Part shown: piece by piece, positions 1 to 9,517 of the stretch
Numbering within the stretch: the stretch's first letter is position 1
Layout of the letters: each line of letters begins with the position of its first letter
Source: Arachidicoccus soli
GTDB lineage: Bacteria > Bacteroidota > Bacteroidia > Chitinophagales > Chitinophagaceae
NCBI RefSeq assembly: GCF_003600625.1
Contig: NZ_CP032489.1
Span: 3,658,001-3,722,000 of the forward strand
Reading direction: 5' to 3'
Length of the DNA: 64,000 nucleotides
The notes under the pieces: model-generated
Databases searched by the model: none
What the model was told of the DNA's origin: nothing
What the model saw: the letters and a program-made list of their open reading frames with translations, nothing else
Translations under genes and position numbers: made by a program

Positions 1-1922
1 CCCATATCTGGAGTTATCTGATAAAGTTCTTGTTGCCCATGTAACATCCAATCGCCCATAACAAAATCCGAAACACCATCTTTCGTTTGGATATATGGAT
101 ATTCGTGCACATTACGGAAAGATCTGGAAGTATCTAACCCTGTACCCATCCATGATGCTAAAGAAGGAGTCTTGATGGAATAATGCTTTCTCAACAATGC
201 AAGTAGGCTTGGGGTAATATCAAAATGCGTGGAAATAGATTCAAACCTGGCCGTTCTTTTTAACAATGGTGAATATATAATAAGTGGAACATGGTATCTA
301 TCAATCTTAGTGGACATTGGTATTTCTGGCATACGATGGTCACCTGTGATAAGAAAAATAGTGTTTTTAAAATCTGGTCTTTTTGCATATTCTGTGAAAA
401 AATTTTTCACAGCATCATCCATAAAAAGAATACTTGCATATTGCATTTTGTAGTCTTCATGTTGCTTTTTTTCATCAGGGGAAAGATGTATGTCATCCAT
501 CCGCTGTTCAAACTTTTGCAAATAAACACTTTCCTCATTTATCAAAAATGGACTATGTGTGGATACCGTAAGCAAGACGTTAATATAAGGGCTCTTTGGT
601 TGTTGATTGAGTAATTGAAAGTAATGTCTAAAAAGTTCTTTATCTCCATACCCCCAAGTAAAGCCACTTGAACTAGCCGGCATTTTTACATAACCAGCAC
701 TAAAAGATGATTCATCATTGACAGCATTTACTCCTTGATGTTTCATAAAAACATCCATATAATCAAAATGAGAATTCCCTCCATAAAAAAAACTCGAATA
801 ATATCCGTTATGCTTTAAGATACTTATCAATGAAAGCTGATTTGGCATTTTATCACCCAATTCAGAAAAACCATGTTGGCCAAATGGCAAAGACCCTATA
901 ATGGAAGGGAGCACAGCAAATGTGCGACCACCTTCACTCATGAAATTTGCCCAATACAAACTTTTGCTAGAAAGAGAATCAATGAATGGTGTAAAATTAC
1001 CTAAATATGCACCATCATTTGTAAATGCCCTACCCAGCCCTTCTACTAATACAAATACTATATTAGGCTCGGCGGTAGAATCTATTGTAAAGAAAGGAGC
1101 TAATACATCTGCAGAGCTATCGGAATGCAAAAATGGATATTTGGATGGATCAATATAACGGAAATTTTGCATACCAGCATCAGCTGAACTACTGTTTCCC
1201 ATCCCAATAAAATCATCCGCATAAATATCAATATCATTATCTGGAGGGAAAAAATATAATTGCGAGCTATGTGTAAAATACGCCTCTTTATTAAGTACAA
1301 GATTATTCACAAAATCATTCCCAAAATGAATGGGAGGGTTCAGTAAATTAAAAGGCAATATCATTTCTAAGAGAATCAATATCGGCAATATCAATGCTCC
1401 CCAAAAAGGTAAATACATTTTTCTAAATAATAAGCGAAAAGCAAATACAATAATCAATATTAAAGCTAGATATGACAGCAGACTAAGCATATTCAAGCTT
1501 CCAGCAGCGCCTACAGTTTGTTTTATTTCAGCTATAGAATATCCATATAAATCTGCACCTAATGGCACCAATGCTGTAAGGAAGTAAAATACTAAGCCTA
1601 ACTGAATGAGCAAAATAATAGTTGCAAAAACGGTATAAACGATTCTTGCAATTTTAGGAGAGAAATAATACAATATAAAATAGGGCCAAAAGAGCCAAAA
1701 GCTGCTCTCCAAGAAAAATAGAAAATCGCGATACAGTGAAGAAAAAACAATAGGAGTAATAGCAGTTGAATAGCCGTGCAAAACACCATTATACACTAAT
1801 TCGAAAATTCTTATGGCTATTAATAATAAAAGAAAAACGAGTGAAATATTGAAGAAGGCCTGCAATACTCCTTTTAGTCGACTTCTATGTGAAAATTCAA
1901 TACTCGAATCGTGTGTAAACAT
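1..1922 (-). CDS. LTA-synthase-like membrane sulfatase / phosphoglycerol transferase (3' end beyond window)
   Basis: The reading frame is open from an ATG at 1920-1922 to the window edge, about 640 residues, so the C-terminus is missing. The first ~210 residues contain several hydrophobic segments. After that comes an alkaline-phosphatase-superfamily domain with the usual landmarks: IVFVLVEGLG near the metal site, GGRTFAVLPS carrying the candidate nucleophile Thr, FLITGDHRMP with the Asp-His metal ligands, and DITPSLLALL. Family members (LtaS, OpgB) transfer phosphoglycerol from phosphatidylglycerol to a glycan at the outer face of the inner membrane. A Bacteroidota cell makes no lipoteichoic acid, so the acceptor here is unknown. 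It starts 11 bases after the GT2 gene ends and is almost certainly co-transcribed with it. Family call is firm, substrate is inference. Confidence 0.88.
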   Translation of the reverse strand, partial: MFTHDSSIEFSHRSRLKGVLQAFFNISLVFLLLLIAIRIFELVYNGVLHGYSTAITPIVFSSLYRDFLFFLESSFWLFWPYFILYYFSPKIARIVYTVFATIILLIQLGLVFYFLTALVPLGADLYGYSIAEIKQTVGAAGSLNMLSLLSYLALILIIVFAFRLLFRKMYLPFWGALILPILILLEMILPFNLLNPPIHFGNDFVNNLVLNKEAYFTHSSQLYFFPPDNDIDIYADDFIGMGNSSSADAGMQNFRYIDPSKYPFLHSDSSADVLAPFFTIDSTAEPNIVFVLVEGLGRAFTNDGAYLGNFTPFIDSLSSKSLYWANFMSEGGRTFAVLPSIIGSLPFGQHGFSELGDKMPNQLSLISILKHNGYYSSFFYGGNSHFDYMDVFMKHQGVNAVNDESSFSAGYVKMPASSSGFTWGYGDKELFRHYFQLLNQQPKSPYINVLLTVSTHSPFLINEESVYLQKFEQRMDDIHLSPDEKKQHEDYKMQYASILFMDDAVKNFFTEYAKRPDFKNTIFLITGDHRMPEIPMSTKIDRYHVPLIIYSPLLKRTARFESISTHFDITPSLLALLRKHYSIKTPSLASWMGTGLDTSRSFRNVHEYPYIQTKDGVSDFVMGDWMLHGQQELYQITPDM

Positions 1923-1933
1923 AAATATATATT

Positions 1934-3379
1934 TTATTTCTTTAGTTTAACTTCCGAATCTTTTTGCTGAAACCCTTTACGAGCCATATCTCCCCATTCT
2001 TTCTTCTGCTTATATATCCCTACTAAACCATTAATGGCTGACAGCACAATATAAGGATGAAATACAAAAGGCTCTAACAATGCAGTCTTAACCAAGCTTA
2101 ATATATTCTTTTTCTTTTTGTATTGATTGTAAGTCAGCACTTCCATTAAAATCGCAAATATGGAATATAAAAGTCCAAAGCTGAGAATAAATATTAATAA
2201 CTGAAAAAAGAAGCTCCATCTCACCATGTGCAGCATACAGAATATCAAAAATATGAACATCCCAATTGTTTCCACAATAGGGGCCAAAAACTCGTAAAAA
2301 AACCAAAATGGATAACTGAGCATTCCCAACAAATTATAGTTTGGATTGAAAAACATGCGACGATGTGCATAAAGGGTCTCCACCAAACCACGTGTCCATC
2401 GGCTTCTTTGCCTAGATAATATTTTATAATTTGAAGGACCTTCAGTCCAGCAAAGAGGATCAGGAATATAGGTGACTTTATAATCATTAATTTTCTGCTC
2501 TTCGAGATATCTACGCATACGCACCACAAGCTCCATATCTTCCCCGACAGTACGAGTATCGTATCCTCCTGCTTTTATGACAATCCCTTTATCAAAAACC
2601 CCAAAAGCACCAGAAATAATCAAAAGCCCATTCAATCGACTCCAAGCCATGCGGCCTAATAGAAATGAACGAATATATTCCAACGTCTGCATTCTAGGCA
2701 AAAATTGGTCTGGAAGGTTTATTTCTATCAAACGACCATCTTCAATAATGCACGAGTTTGCAATTCGTATTACACCACCAGAGCATATAATCCGTTTTGT
2801 AGTCGTGTCTAAAAAAGGTTTGACTATTTTAATCAAGGCATTTTGCTCCATTACACAATCTACATCAATACAAGCAATTAATGGGTTTGAAGAAATGTTT
2901 ATACCTGCATTTAAAGCATCTGCTTTCCCTCCATTAGCCTTGTCTACAACAATCAATTTATTAAAGACTGGATTGCTACTCTTGTATATACCTCTTATAG
3001 GTTTCGTCTTTATACGTTCATTAAAATAAAAGGGAATCTTCTTTAAATCATAAGCAGCAATTAATTTTTCTAAGGAATCATCTTTACTCCCATCATTAAC
3101 AATTATAAGTTCTAGTCTCTCGTAATGTACTGAAAGCAAGGATCGTACATTATCAATAACTGTTTGAGATTCATTGTAAGCGGGTGCAATAACAGATATC
3201 CCGGGAACAATAGAAGAAATTACGATGTCGCGATCATTAGAAAGTTGGTTTGCTAGTATATAATGACGTATTTCTTTTGTAGAATAAATACCGATAAAGA
3301 CATAAAACAAGAGCAATAGGGTTGAATAAATTAACAATCCATATTGAAATGCACTCAAAAATAAAGACTGCCAACTCAT
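1934..3379 (-). CDS. Processive family 2 glycosyltransferase, membrane-bound
   Basis: 481 residues. One N-terminal membrane segment is followed by a GT-A domain starting near residue 55 (VISVIAPAYNE), with the DVD metal motif in CIDVDCVM, the acceptor-side GEDMELVVRMRR, and the QxxRW motif seen as RQRSRWTRG. Three or four hydrophobic segments close the protein. This is the layout of PgaC/hyaluronan-synthase-like enzymes that polymerise a sugar from a UDP-sugar and push it through the membrane. The product is not predictable from sequence. Its start codon overlaps the stop of the HEAT gene upstream (ATGA at 3376-3379) and the LTA-synthase-like gene follows, so polymerisation followed by phospho-substituent decoration is a reasonable guess. 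Confidence 0.9.
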   Translation of the reverse strand: MSWQSLFLSAFQYGLLIYSTLLLLFYVFIGIYSTKEIRHYILANQLSNDRDIVISSIVPGISVIAPAYNESQTVIDNVRSLLSVHYERLELIIVNDGSKDDSLEKLIAAYDLKKIPFYFNERIKTKPIRGIYKSSNPVFNKLIVVDKANGGKADALNAGINISSNPLIACIDVDCVMEQNALIKIVKPFLDTTTKRIICSGGVIRIANSCIIEDGRLIEINLPDQFLPRMQTLEYIRSFLLGRMAWSRLNGLLIISGAFGVFDKGIVIKAGGYDTRTVGEDMELVVRMRRYLEEQKINDYKVTYIPDPLCWTEGPSNYKILSRQRSRWTRGLVETLYAHRRMFFNPNYNLLGMLSYPFWFFYEFLAPIVETIGMFIFLIFCMLHMVRWSFFFQLLIFILSFGLLYSIFAILMEVLTYNQYKKKKNILSLVKTALLEPFVFHPYIVLSAINGLVGIYKQKKEWGDMARKGFQQKDSEVKLKK

Positions 3380-4479
3380 GCTTCTAATTCGTATTTTAAA
3401 TGTTCTATAATTTCAAAGTTAAGACTTTCATCAACTTCAAAAATACTTTTCAGAACTTGTAATCCATTTTCACTGGAGACTGCAATAGCACGAGCTGCAG
3501 CTAATTGTATATCAGCATCATTGCTTTTTACTTCTTCTCTTAAAAGATTCAATGATTTATCAGCTCCAATAACCCCTAAAGTTTCTAAAGCTTTTAATTT
3601 AAGAGACAATTGACTAAAATGAATGTAGTAATCTACAATTTTTAATTCTGTTCTTTCATCATAAACTTGTTGCAAAGATTGGAGCGCAGCTAATTTTACT
3701 TCAATACTCCGGTGTGAAAGGATTGAAGTAACTTCTTCTAGATAATTGAATAGATGATAAGCCTCAATTAGCCTTAATGCAAATATTATGACCGATTCGT
3801 TTGAAGAGCCGAGCCAATGCTCAATATTTAAAAAATCTTGGTATGGTATATCAGATAGATGATTCAGCAACCTTATTTGATTCCAAGTTGAAATTGGTAA
3901 TACAAGTTCGTCTAAGAATATTAGCCCTTTAAACCCTTCCAAACTCACCATTCCTATTTGTGCTTCTGAACGCACATATTCATTCGGATGATATGTTAAT
4001 TCAAGTATTTGACTAAGATACATTTTGTTTCTCATCAAATACAACTCTTGAATACCTTTCGCTTTGGTGTACCATTTTCTACTTTTAAGTTTAGAAAAGG
4101 AAATCTTATGAAGTTCCAATTGTTCATATAACAACCTAATATTTTGAGCGGACTCTCCTTTCAGGCTTGCTTCAGCCTCCACCAACTCTTGAAGAAACCA
4201 ATCTTTATATTGATCGTTCTGCAGCGCATTTAAATAAATCTCATCTACTGGAATTTCATATAACTCGTTTTGATCACCCCCCTCAAAATAAATTACTATA
4301 CCAATTAGTGGTATAAAAAATTCGCGTATATCATTTTGGAGTTTATCGTTATTATTTTTACGAGATTGGATATATAAGGCGGCTAACAACATGACAATAA
4401 TTAATACCCAAAAAAATGCAGTAATGCTATCTATTACAGGAAAAAAATATTTAGGAGTAGAATCTGAAATTAAAGTCAT
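3376..4479 (-). CDS. Membrane-anchored HEAT-repeat protein
   Basis: 367 residues. An N-terminal hydrophobic segment at about residues 15-36 is followed by a short basic stretch and then helical repeats. The pattern of paired helices with phrases such as RSEAQIGMVSL, VKLAALQSL and DADIQLAAARAIA is HEAT-like. No catalytic motif is visible. It is the first gene of an operon, translationally coupled to the glycosyltransferase by a 4-bp overlap. A scaffold or regulatory partner of the transferase is a plausible role, but that is inference from position only. Confidence 0.8.
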   Translation of the reverse strand: MTLISDSTPKYFFPVIDSITAFFWVLIIVMLLAALYIQSRKNNNDKLQNDIREFFIPLIGIVIYFEGGDQNELYEIPVDEIYLNALQNDQYKDWFLQELVEAEASLKGESAQNIRLLYEQLELHKISFSKLKSRKWYTKAKGIQELYLMRNKMYLSQILELTYHPNEYVRSEAQIGMVSLEGFKGLIFLDELVLPISTWNQIRLLNHLSDIPYQDFLNIEHWLGSSNESVIIFALRLIEAYHLFNYLEEVTSILSHRSIEVKLAALQSLQQVYDERTELKIVDYYIHFSQLSLKLKALETLGVIGADKSLNLLREEVKSNDADIQLAAARAIAVSSENGLQVLKSIFEVDESLNFEIIEHLKYELEA

Positions 4480-4593
4480 AGAGATAAACGCAAATATTTA
4501 ATACAAATAGCTAAATAATTAGGTATCCTAAATATATCCCATAGTTACAAACACCTCTTTTAAAAAGAAAGAAATAATATTACTCTATACGTA

Positions 4594-4971
4594 TTAAGTA
4601 TTCACATTTTTATTATTCCCTGCTAAACGCCTAATTCTAGCCAATAACTCAGTAGGGCTGAATGGTTTAGTAATATAGTCATCAACCCCTAGCTTAAAAG
4701 CTTTCACAACAGTATTTTCCTGACCCAGTCCCGAAAGTACTATTATAGGTGCATTAGATTTTAACCGTTGACGCACATCTGCTATTATTTCCAAGCCAGA
4801 AACGTATGGCATCAATATATCTGAAATTATTATATCTGGCCGATGTAGTTCAATAAGACGTATAGCCTCGCGGCCATCAGTAGCCATAATTATTTCATAA
4901 TTGTTCTTTTTCAAATGCATCTCTATTATTTTCAAGAGCAAAGGCTCATCCTCCGCTATTAAAATTTTCAT
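4594..4971 (-). CDS. Single-domain response regulator (REC only)
   Basis: 125 residues consisting of one receiver domain. The acidic pocket is ED at residues 8-9, the phosphoacceptor is Asp51 in IIISDILMP, the switch Ser/Thr region is IIVLSG, and the conserved Lys lies in ITKPFSP. There is no output domain, so it acts through protein contacts or as a phosphate shuttle. It lies 114 bases upstream of the HEAT/GT2 operon on the same strand and faces away from the hybrid kinase at 5392. It closely resembles the other lone receiver at 8749-9114 (shared ILIAEDEPLLLK start), so the two look like duplicates. Confidence 0.92.
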   Translation of the reverse strand: MKILIAEDEPLLLKIIEMHLKKNNYEIIMATDGREAIRLIELHRPDIIISDILMPYVSGLEIIADVRQRLKSNAPIIVLSGLGQENTVVKAFKLGVDDYITKPFSPTELLARIRRLAGNNKNVNT

Positions 4972-5391
4972 AAAAATGATGATTTTGCTCTAAATATTTC
5001 AAGTGGTTATATAGGATAATTCCTCTAACACAAGGTTAAATACCTTAAAGATGATTAATAAATTATTTTAAGGGTTTCATTATTTCGCTCAATAGGGACA
5101 CTCCTAAAATAATTCTATAGGCATAACCCATTAAGTTACTTAATAATATAGCAAATGTAATAAAAAATTGAATATTACAACAATTGGATTATGCACAAAA
5201 GAGAAGTATCAAAATCAAACAATTTCAAAAGTACATCAATACTATTGATGCTTTTCTTAAATTTGTGTTGAAAGATAAGCAGTTTAAAAAAAGGAATTTC
5301 GATTTTCCAATTTAACCTATTGAGTAAATAAGTCGCAAGTCTACATTCAAGCTTTCAAAAAGCTAAAACCAAAATTAATACAATAGCACCT
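4972..5391. other. Divergent intergenic region with AT-rich inverted repeat
   Basis: No gene is visible. The region separates the minus-strand receiver from the plus-strand hybrid kinase, so it should carry both promoters. A TAAATTTG box (TAnnTTTG type) sits at 5258-5265, but no TTG is found at the expected distance upstream. A 10-bp perfect inverted repeat, AATTATTTTA (5061-5070) with TAAAATAATT (5105-5114), could form an AT-rich stem with a long loop. Its role is unknown. Confidence 0.4.
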
Positions 5392-8300
5392 ATGGCTAAT
5401 ATTCCTTTTTCGTCCAATGAGCAAATGCGCCTCAAAGCGCTTAAGAGTTATCATATACTAGATACCCCTTCGGAAGATGACTTTAACAATATTGTAGAAA
5501 TAGCAGCATTATCCTGCAATATGCCCATGGCATATATCTGTTTAATTGATGAAGATCGACAATGGCTGAAGGCTAACAAAGGGATGAGTTTCTCAGAATA
5601 TCCAAGAGTGATGAGTGTTTGTCAATATACTATTCTTGATAAGGAGCCTTTGATAATAGAAAATGTAGCCGAGGATAAGCGTAGTATAAATGTAATACCC
5701 AACGAAGAGGGCTATCCTAAATTTTATGCCGGATTCCCATTAATAGATCCAGATGGTTATGCATTGGGTACTCTCACTATTCTTGATACTAAACCTAGAA
5801 CATTAACCGATGATCAAAAAAAGATTTTAATACTTCTGGCTCAACAAACTGTTACGCGCATCATCAACCGGCAAAAGAAACAAGAATTGAGGCAATTGGA
5901 AAAAATGTTTAACCTCTCAACAGACTTAATTAGAGTATGTAAAAAAGATGGGACGATTCTTAAAATGAATCCCGCTCTAAAAACGATATTAGGATGGGAG
6001 CTTTATGAAGTGGAAAATACAAGCTTATATAGCTATTTATCCCCATCATCTAAGGAAAAAACCAGACAAATTTTCGATCAGCTTTCGGCAGAAAATAGTG
6101 TTTTAAATATTACCTATGCGGCAATCGCAAAAGACAAAAGCACAAAGGTTTTGGAATGGATAGGCACTTACGATCCATCAACAGATCTTATTTATTCCAT
6201 AGGCCGGGATATTACTTCCATCGAAGAAAAAGCAATAGAACTCGCTAAAAGTGAGAAAAAATTTAGAGTACTTTTTGAAAGCTCGCCCACCTTTATGTGT
6301 ACGCACGATTTAAAAGGAAATTTCCTTTCTGTTAATCTTGCGGGAGCAGCTTCTATCGGTTACAATCTACATGAATTAGCTGGGATGTCATTATTCGACA
6401 TCATTCCCCAAGATCGACATCCTTTTATTCATCAATATCTGGAAGAAATTCAGAAAAAGGAATTCCTCACAGCTCCAATGCAAGTAGTTACAAAAAATGG
6501 TGAGGGGAAAATTTGGATATTCAACAACTCCTTAATTCGAAATGAAAACGAAGAGCCTTATGTTATCGGCAATGCAGTAGATATTACCGAGATGGCTAGG
6601 CTACAGGAAGAGCTATCAAGAACAAGCAATATGCTGGAACAGACCAATAAAATTGCACGTATTGGTGGCTGGGAATTGAATTTAGAAGATAATAGTATTT
6701 ATTGGAGTAGCATTACTAGGCTAATTCATGAAGTTCCTAATGATTATGTTCCGCACTTAGATAATGCTATCGAATTTTTCAAGGGAGAAGAAAGTCGTCG
6801 TGCAATAAAATCTGCTTTAGAATTGGCTATAAATAATAAGCACCCTTTTGATCTTATTCTTGAAATTCAAACAGCTAAAGGAAACATCTTATGGATTAGA
6901 ACCATTGGTACTCCAATAATAGATAAAAACGGTAAGTGTATAAAACTAATGGGTACTTTTCAAGATGTGGATGAAAAAGAAAGGAATGCCGAAGCTCTGA
7001 GAAAGGCTAAGTTACTTGCGGAACAATCCAGCAAAGCGAAATCTGAATTTCTGGCTAATATGAGCCATGAAATAAGAACTCCCTTAAATGGTGTAATTGG
7101 ATTTACAGAATTAGTATTAAAAACAAAACTTAATGCTACACAAAAAAAATATATAAGCATTGTAAATGAATCGGCTCTGACTCTCTTAAACATTATTAAC
7201 GATATCCTAGATTTCTCCAAATTAGAAGCTGGTAAAATGGAGATTATAAATGCAGACTTCGATTTAGTTGATTTGGCTACTCAGGCTATGAATAGTATAT
7301 CTTTCCAGGCAGAAAATAAAAATTTGCATGTATCTCTAAATATTGGAAAAGATTTACCAAACTTTATCAATGCAGATTATACAAGATTAAAGCAAATATT
7401 AATTAATCTTTTAGGGAATGCCGTAAAGTTTACTCAAGCAGGAAAAGTTGAACTCTCCATTTCTTCAATAGAAGAGTTGGACTATAATACGGTAAAAATA
7501 CATTTTGAAGTAACTGATACCGGTATTGGTATTCAGGCTGATAAACAAGAAAATATATTTAAAGCATTTACACAAGAAGATAGTAGCATTTCTAAAAAAT
7601 ATAGTGGTACCGGGCTAGGATTGGCTATTACAAATAAACTGCTACAATTAATGGGTAGTGAATTGCATTTAAAGAGTGAAGTCGGCAAAGGCAGTACTTT
7701 TTACTTCGATTTGGCCGTAAAATCAAAAACTGAAGAGCCTGTTGACTCTGAAGATACCAATGACATAAAACGTGTACTATTAGTAGATGATAGCGAAAAC
7801 AATCTTACTATAATTAAAGAAATGCTTCAATTGAAAAATATTGAAACTATAGTAGCTAAAAATGGTCTTGAAGCATTACAAAACTTATATAGCGGCGAAA
7901 CCTATGATGTGATTTTAGTAGATTATTTCATGCCAATTATGAATGGCATTGAAACCATACGCAAGATCAAAGAAAATTTTTATCCCGGTTCTGAAGATCA
8001 AGTCATCATTGTCTTATACAGTTCTCATGAGGATGAATTGATAGAAAGAGCTTACGATGAACTAGGCATTAACAATCGTCTGATGAAGCCTGTTAAAATG
8101 AAGGAGTTATATAGAGTCTTTGACCAACTAAGAAATAGAAAAAAATTGCCAAATAAATCTAAGGATGTAGAAAGAGAATTAGAACAAATAAGTTCTAAGC
8201 ATTCAGAAAAACAAATAACAATTCTTATTGCAGAGGATAACGTAATAAATATGTTCCTTACAAAAACGTTAATCATGCGTATTTTACCTAATGCATTATT

Positions 8301-8583
8301 ATACGAGGCCAATAATGGGCAAGAAGCTGTAGATATGTTGCACAAATTATCCCCCGATCTCATTTTAATGGATGTGCAAATGCCTACGATGGATGGCCTC
8401 CTTGCAACGCAAACAATTAGAAAAAAGGAAGAAAATAAAAATATCCCTATAATTGCACTTACTGCAGGTAATATCAAAGGAGATAAGGAAAAATGTTTAG
8501 ATGCCGGAATGAACGACTTTATTAATAAACCAGTTTCAGAAAAAGCACTGAAGGAAGTACTAGAGAAATGGATAATTAACTAA
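5392..8583 (+). CDS. Hybrid sensor histidine kinase: GAF-PAS-PAS-PAS-HisKA-HATPase-REC-REC
   Basis: 1063 residues with no obvious membrane segment, so a cytoplasmic sensor. Residues ~10-165 form a GAF domain (MPMAYICLIDEDRQW, then ILDKEPLIIENV). Three PAS/PAC units follow at about 175-275, 288-405 and 415-535. The H-box is MSHEIRTPLNGVIGF with His559. The ATPase domain shows the N-box ILINLLGNAVKF and G-boxes DTGIGI and GTGLGLAI. Two receiver domains close the protein: the first with Asp844 (ILVDYFMP), the second with Asp994 (LILMDVQMP). The last receiver is strikingly similar to the receiver of the REC-Hpt protein at 17117-17884. The gene begins the signalling island that surrounds the GNAT/E1-nitroreductase pair. 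Its ligand is unknown. Confidence 0.93.
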   Translation: MANIPFSSNEQMRLKALKSYHILDTPSEDDFNNIVEIAALSCNMPMAYICLIDEDRQWLKANKGMSFSEYPRVMSVCQYTILDKEPLIIENVAEDKRSINVIPNEEGYPKFYAGFPLIDPDGYALGTLTILDTKPRTLTDDQKKILILLAQQTVTRIINRQKKQELRQLEKMFNLSTDLIRVCKKDGTILKMNPALKTILGWELYEVENTSLYSYLSPSSKEKTRQIFDQLSAENSVLNITYAAIAKDKSTKVLEWIGTYDPSTDLIYSIGRDITSIEEKAIELAKSEKKFRVLFESSPTFMCTHDLKGNFLSVNLAGAASIGYNLHELAGMSLFDIIPQDRHPFIHQYLEEIQKKEFLTAPMQVVTKNGEGKIWIFNNSLIRNENEEPYVIGNAVDITEMARLQEELSRTSNMLEQTNKIARIGGWELNLEDNSIYWSSITRLIHEVPNDYVPHLDNAIEFFKGEESRRAIKSALELAINNKHPFDLILEIQTAKGNILWIRTIGTPIIDKNGKCIKLMGTFQDVDEKERNAEALRKAKLLAEQSSKAKSEFLANMSHEIRTPLNGVIGFTELVLKTKLNATQKKYISIVNESALTLLNIINDILDFSKLEAGKMEIINADFDLVDLATQAMNSISFQAENKNLHVSLNIGKDLPNFINADYTRLKQILINLLGNAVKFTQAGKVELSISSIEELDYNTVKIHFEVTDTGIGIQADKQENIFKAFTQEDSSISKKYSGTGLGLAITNKLLQLMGSELHLKSEVGKGSTFYFDLAVKSKTEEPVDSEDTNDIKRVLLVDDSENNLTIIKEMLQLKNIETIVAKNGLEALQNLYSGETYDVILVDYFMPIMNGIETIRKIKENFYPGSEDQVIIVLYSSHEDELIERAYDELGINNRLMKPVKMKELYRVFDQLRNRKKLPNKSKDVERELEQISSKHSEKQITILIAEDNVINMFLTKTLIMRILPNALLYEANNGQEAVDMLHKLSPDLILMDVQMPTMDGLLATQTIRKKEENKNIPIIALTAGNIKGDKEKCLDAGMNDFINKPVSEKALKEVLEKWIIN

Positions 8584-8748
8584 AACAAGATATAGATATT
8601 AATACTTAGCTGCTCTCAAAAAATAGAAGCATTTAAGCTATTGACATCCACAATATTTTTAATATCTAAGAAGAAATATTGCATTAAACAAAAATATACC
8701 TTAAGATAGAATTAAATGAATTCTAAGCGATTAAAGATTATTATCAAA

Positions 8749-9114
8749 CTATCCAGTAAGTTGCTTAATTCTCTGTAAAAGTTCACCCGGATTGAAGGGC
8801 TTCAAAATATAATCATTTGCACCTAAATTTAAGGCATTAGTCTTGATATCTTCTTGCTCCATTGCAGAAAGTATAATAACCGGAGTTGACAATTTCAATT
8901 GCTGCCTAATTTCCACTAGAACTTCTAATCCAGAATAATAGGGCATCATAAAATCGATGATGACCAAATCCGGGCACTCTAATATAATTTGATCGAGCGC
9001 TTCTTTACCGTCTATGGACAGAATAACATGGTAGCCTTCTTTTTTCAAGCGCATCTCCAACACTTTTAAAAGTAGCGGTTCATCTTCGGCGATAAGTATC
9101 TTCTTTGGCTGCAT
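8749..9114 (-). CDS. Single-domain response regulator (REC only)
   Basis: 121 residues, one receiver domain. Acidic residues ED at 10-11, phosphoacceptor Asp54 in LVIIDFMMP, VIILSAM for the switch region and Lys in ILKPFNP. No output domain. It is convergent with the hybrid kinase at 5392-8583 and divergent from the GNAT-like gene at 9518. It resembles the lone receiver at 4594-4971 over its full length, which points to duplication within this island. Confidence 0.92.
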   Translation of the reverse strand: MQPKKILIAEDEPLLLKVLEMRLKKEGYHVILSIDGKEALDQIILECPDLVIIDFMMPYYSGLEVLVEIRQQLKLSTPVIILSAMEQEDIKTNALNLGANDYILKPFNPGELLQRIKQLTG

Positions 9115-9517
9115 AGTAGGTAAAGCTATTTTAGATATCTCTATTAGAGGATTTAAAAATATAATATTTACGCTAAAAATGACTTAATATTTATTATTAA
9201 TAACTTTTGTCAACAAAAGAGTTCTGAAGTAATCTTATGAATGTTCACTTAAAATTATAAGATCCCTTATAATCTGTGATGACGGAATAAAAAGGCTGAC
9301 GGAATTCTTGTCTTTTATTTGGAGGGAACTCCATAAATCAATGCTTACAATAAGTGGTCAAATTTTTATAGTTGGCTCTAAATATAACCATCCATATTAA
9401 ATATTTTACATCAATGAAAATATTTACATTTGGTAATTTTTTAAGGAACTGCTAAAAGATATATAGATTTGTATCTAAGAATTGAATTAAGGCTGATTAA
9501 ATATAAAGATCCCAATA
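9115..9517. other. Divergent intergenic region before the GNAT/E1 pair
   Basis: No gene is visible in these 403 AT-rich bases. Two TAnnTTTG boxes on the plus strand, TACATTTG at 9425-9432 and TAGATTTG at 9464-9471, are candidate -7 elements for the GNAT-like gene. Neither has a TTG at the usual 19-22 base distance upstream, so the assignment is weak. Confidence 0.35.

Noticed and set aside
291-614. Plus-strand frames within 229-1587
   Set aside because: They lie opposite the LTA-synthase-like gene, whose minus-strand frame is open through the window edge with all expected motifs.
2577-3029. 150-residue plus-strand frame opposite the GT2 gene
   Set aside because: Shadow of a strongly supported gene on the other strand; its residues show no domain.
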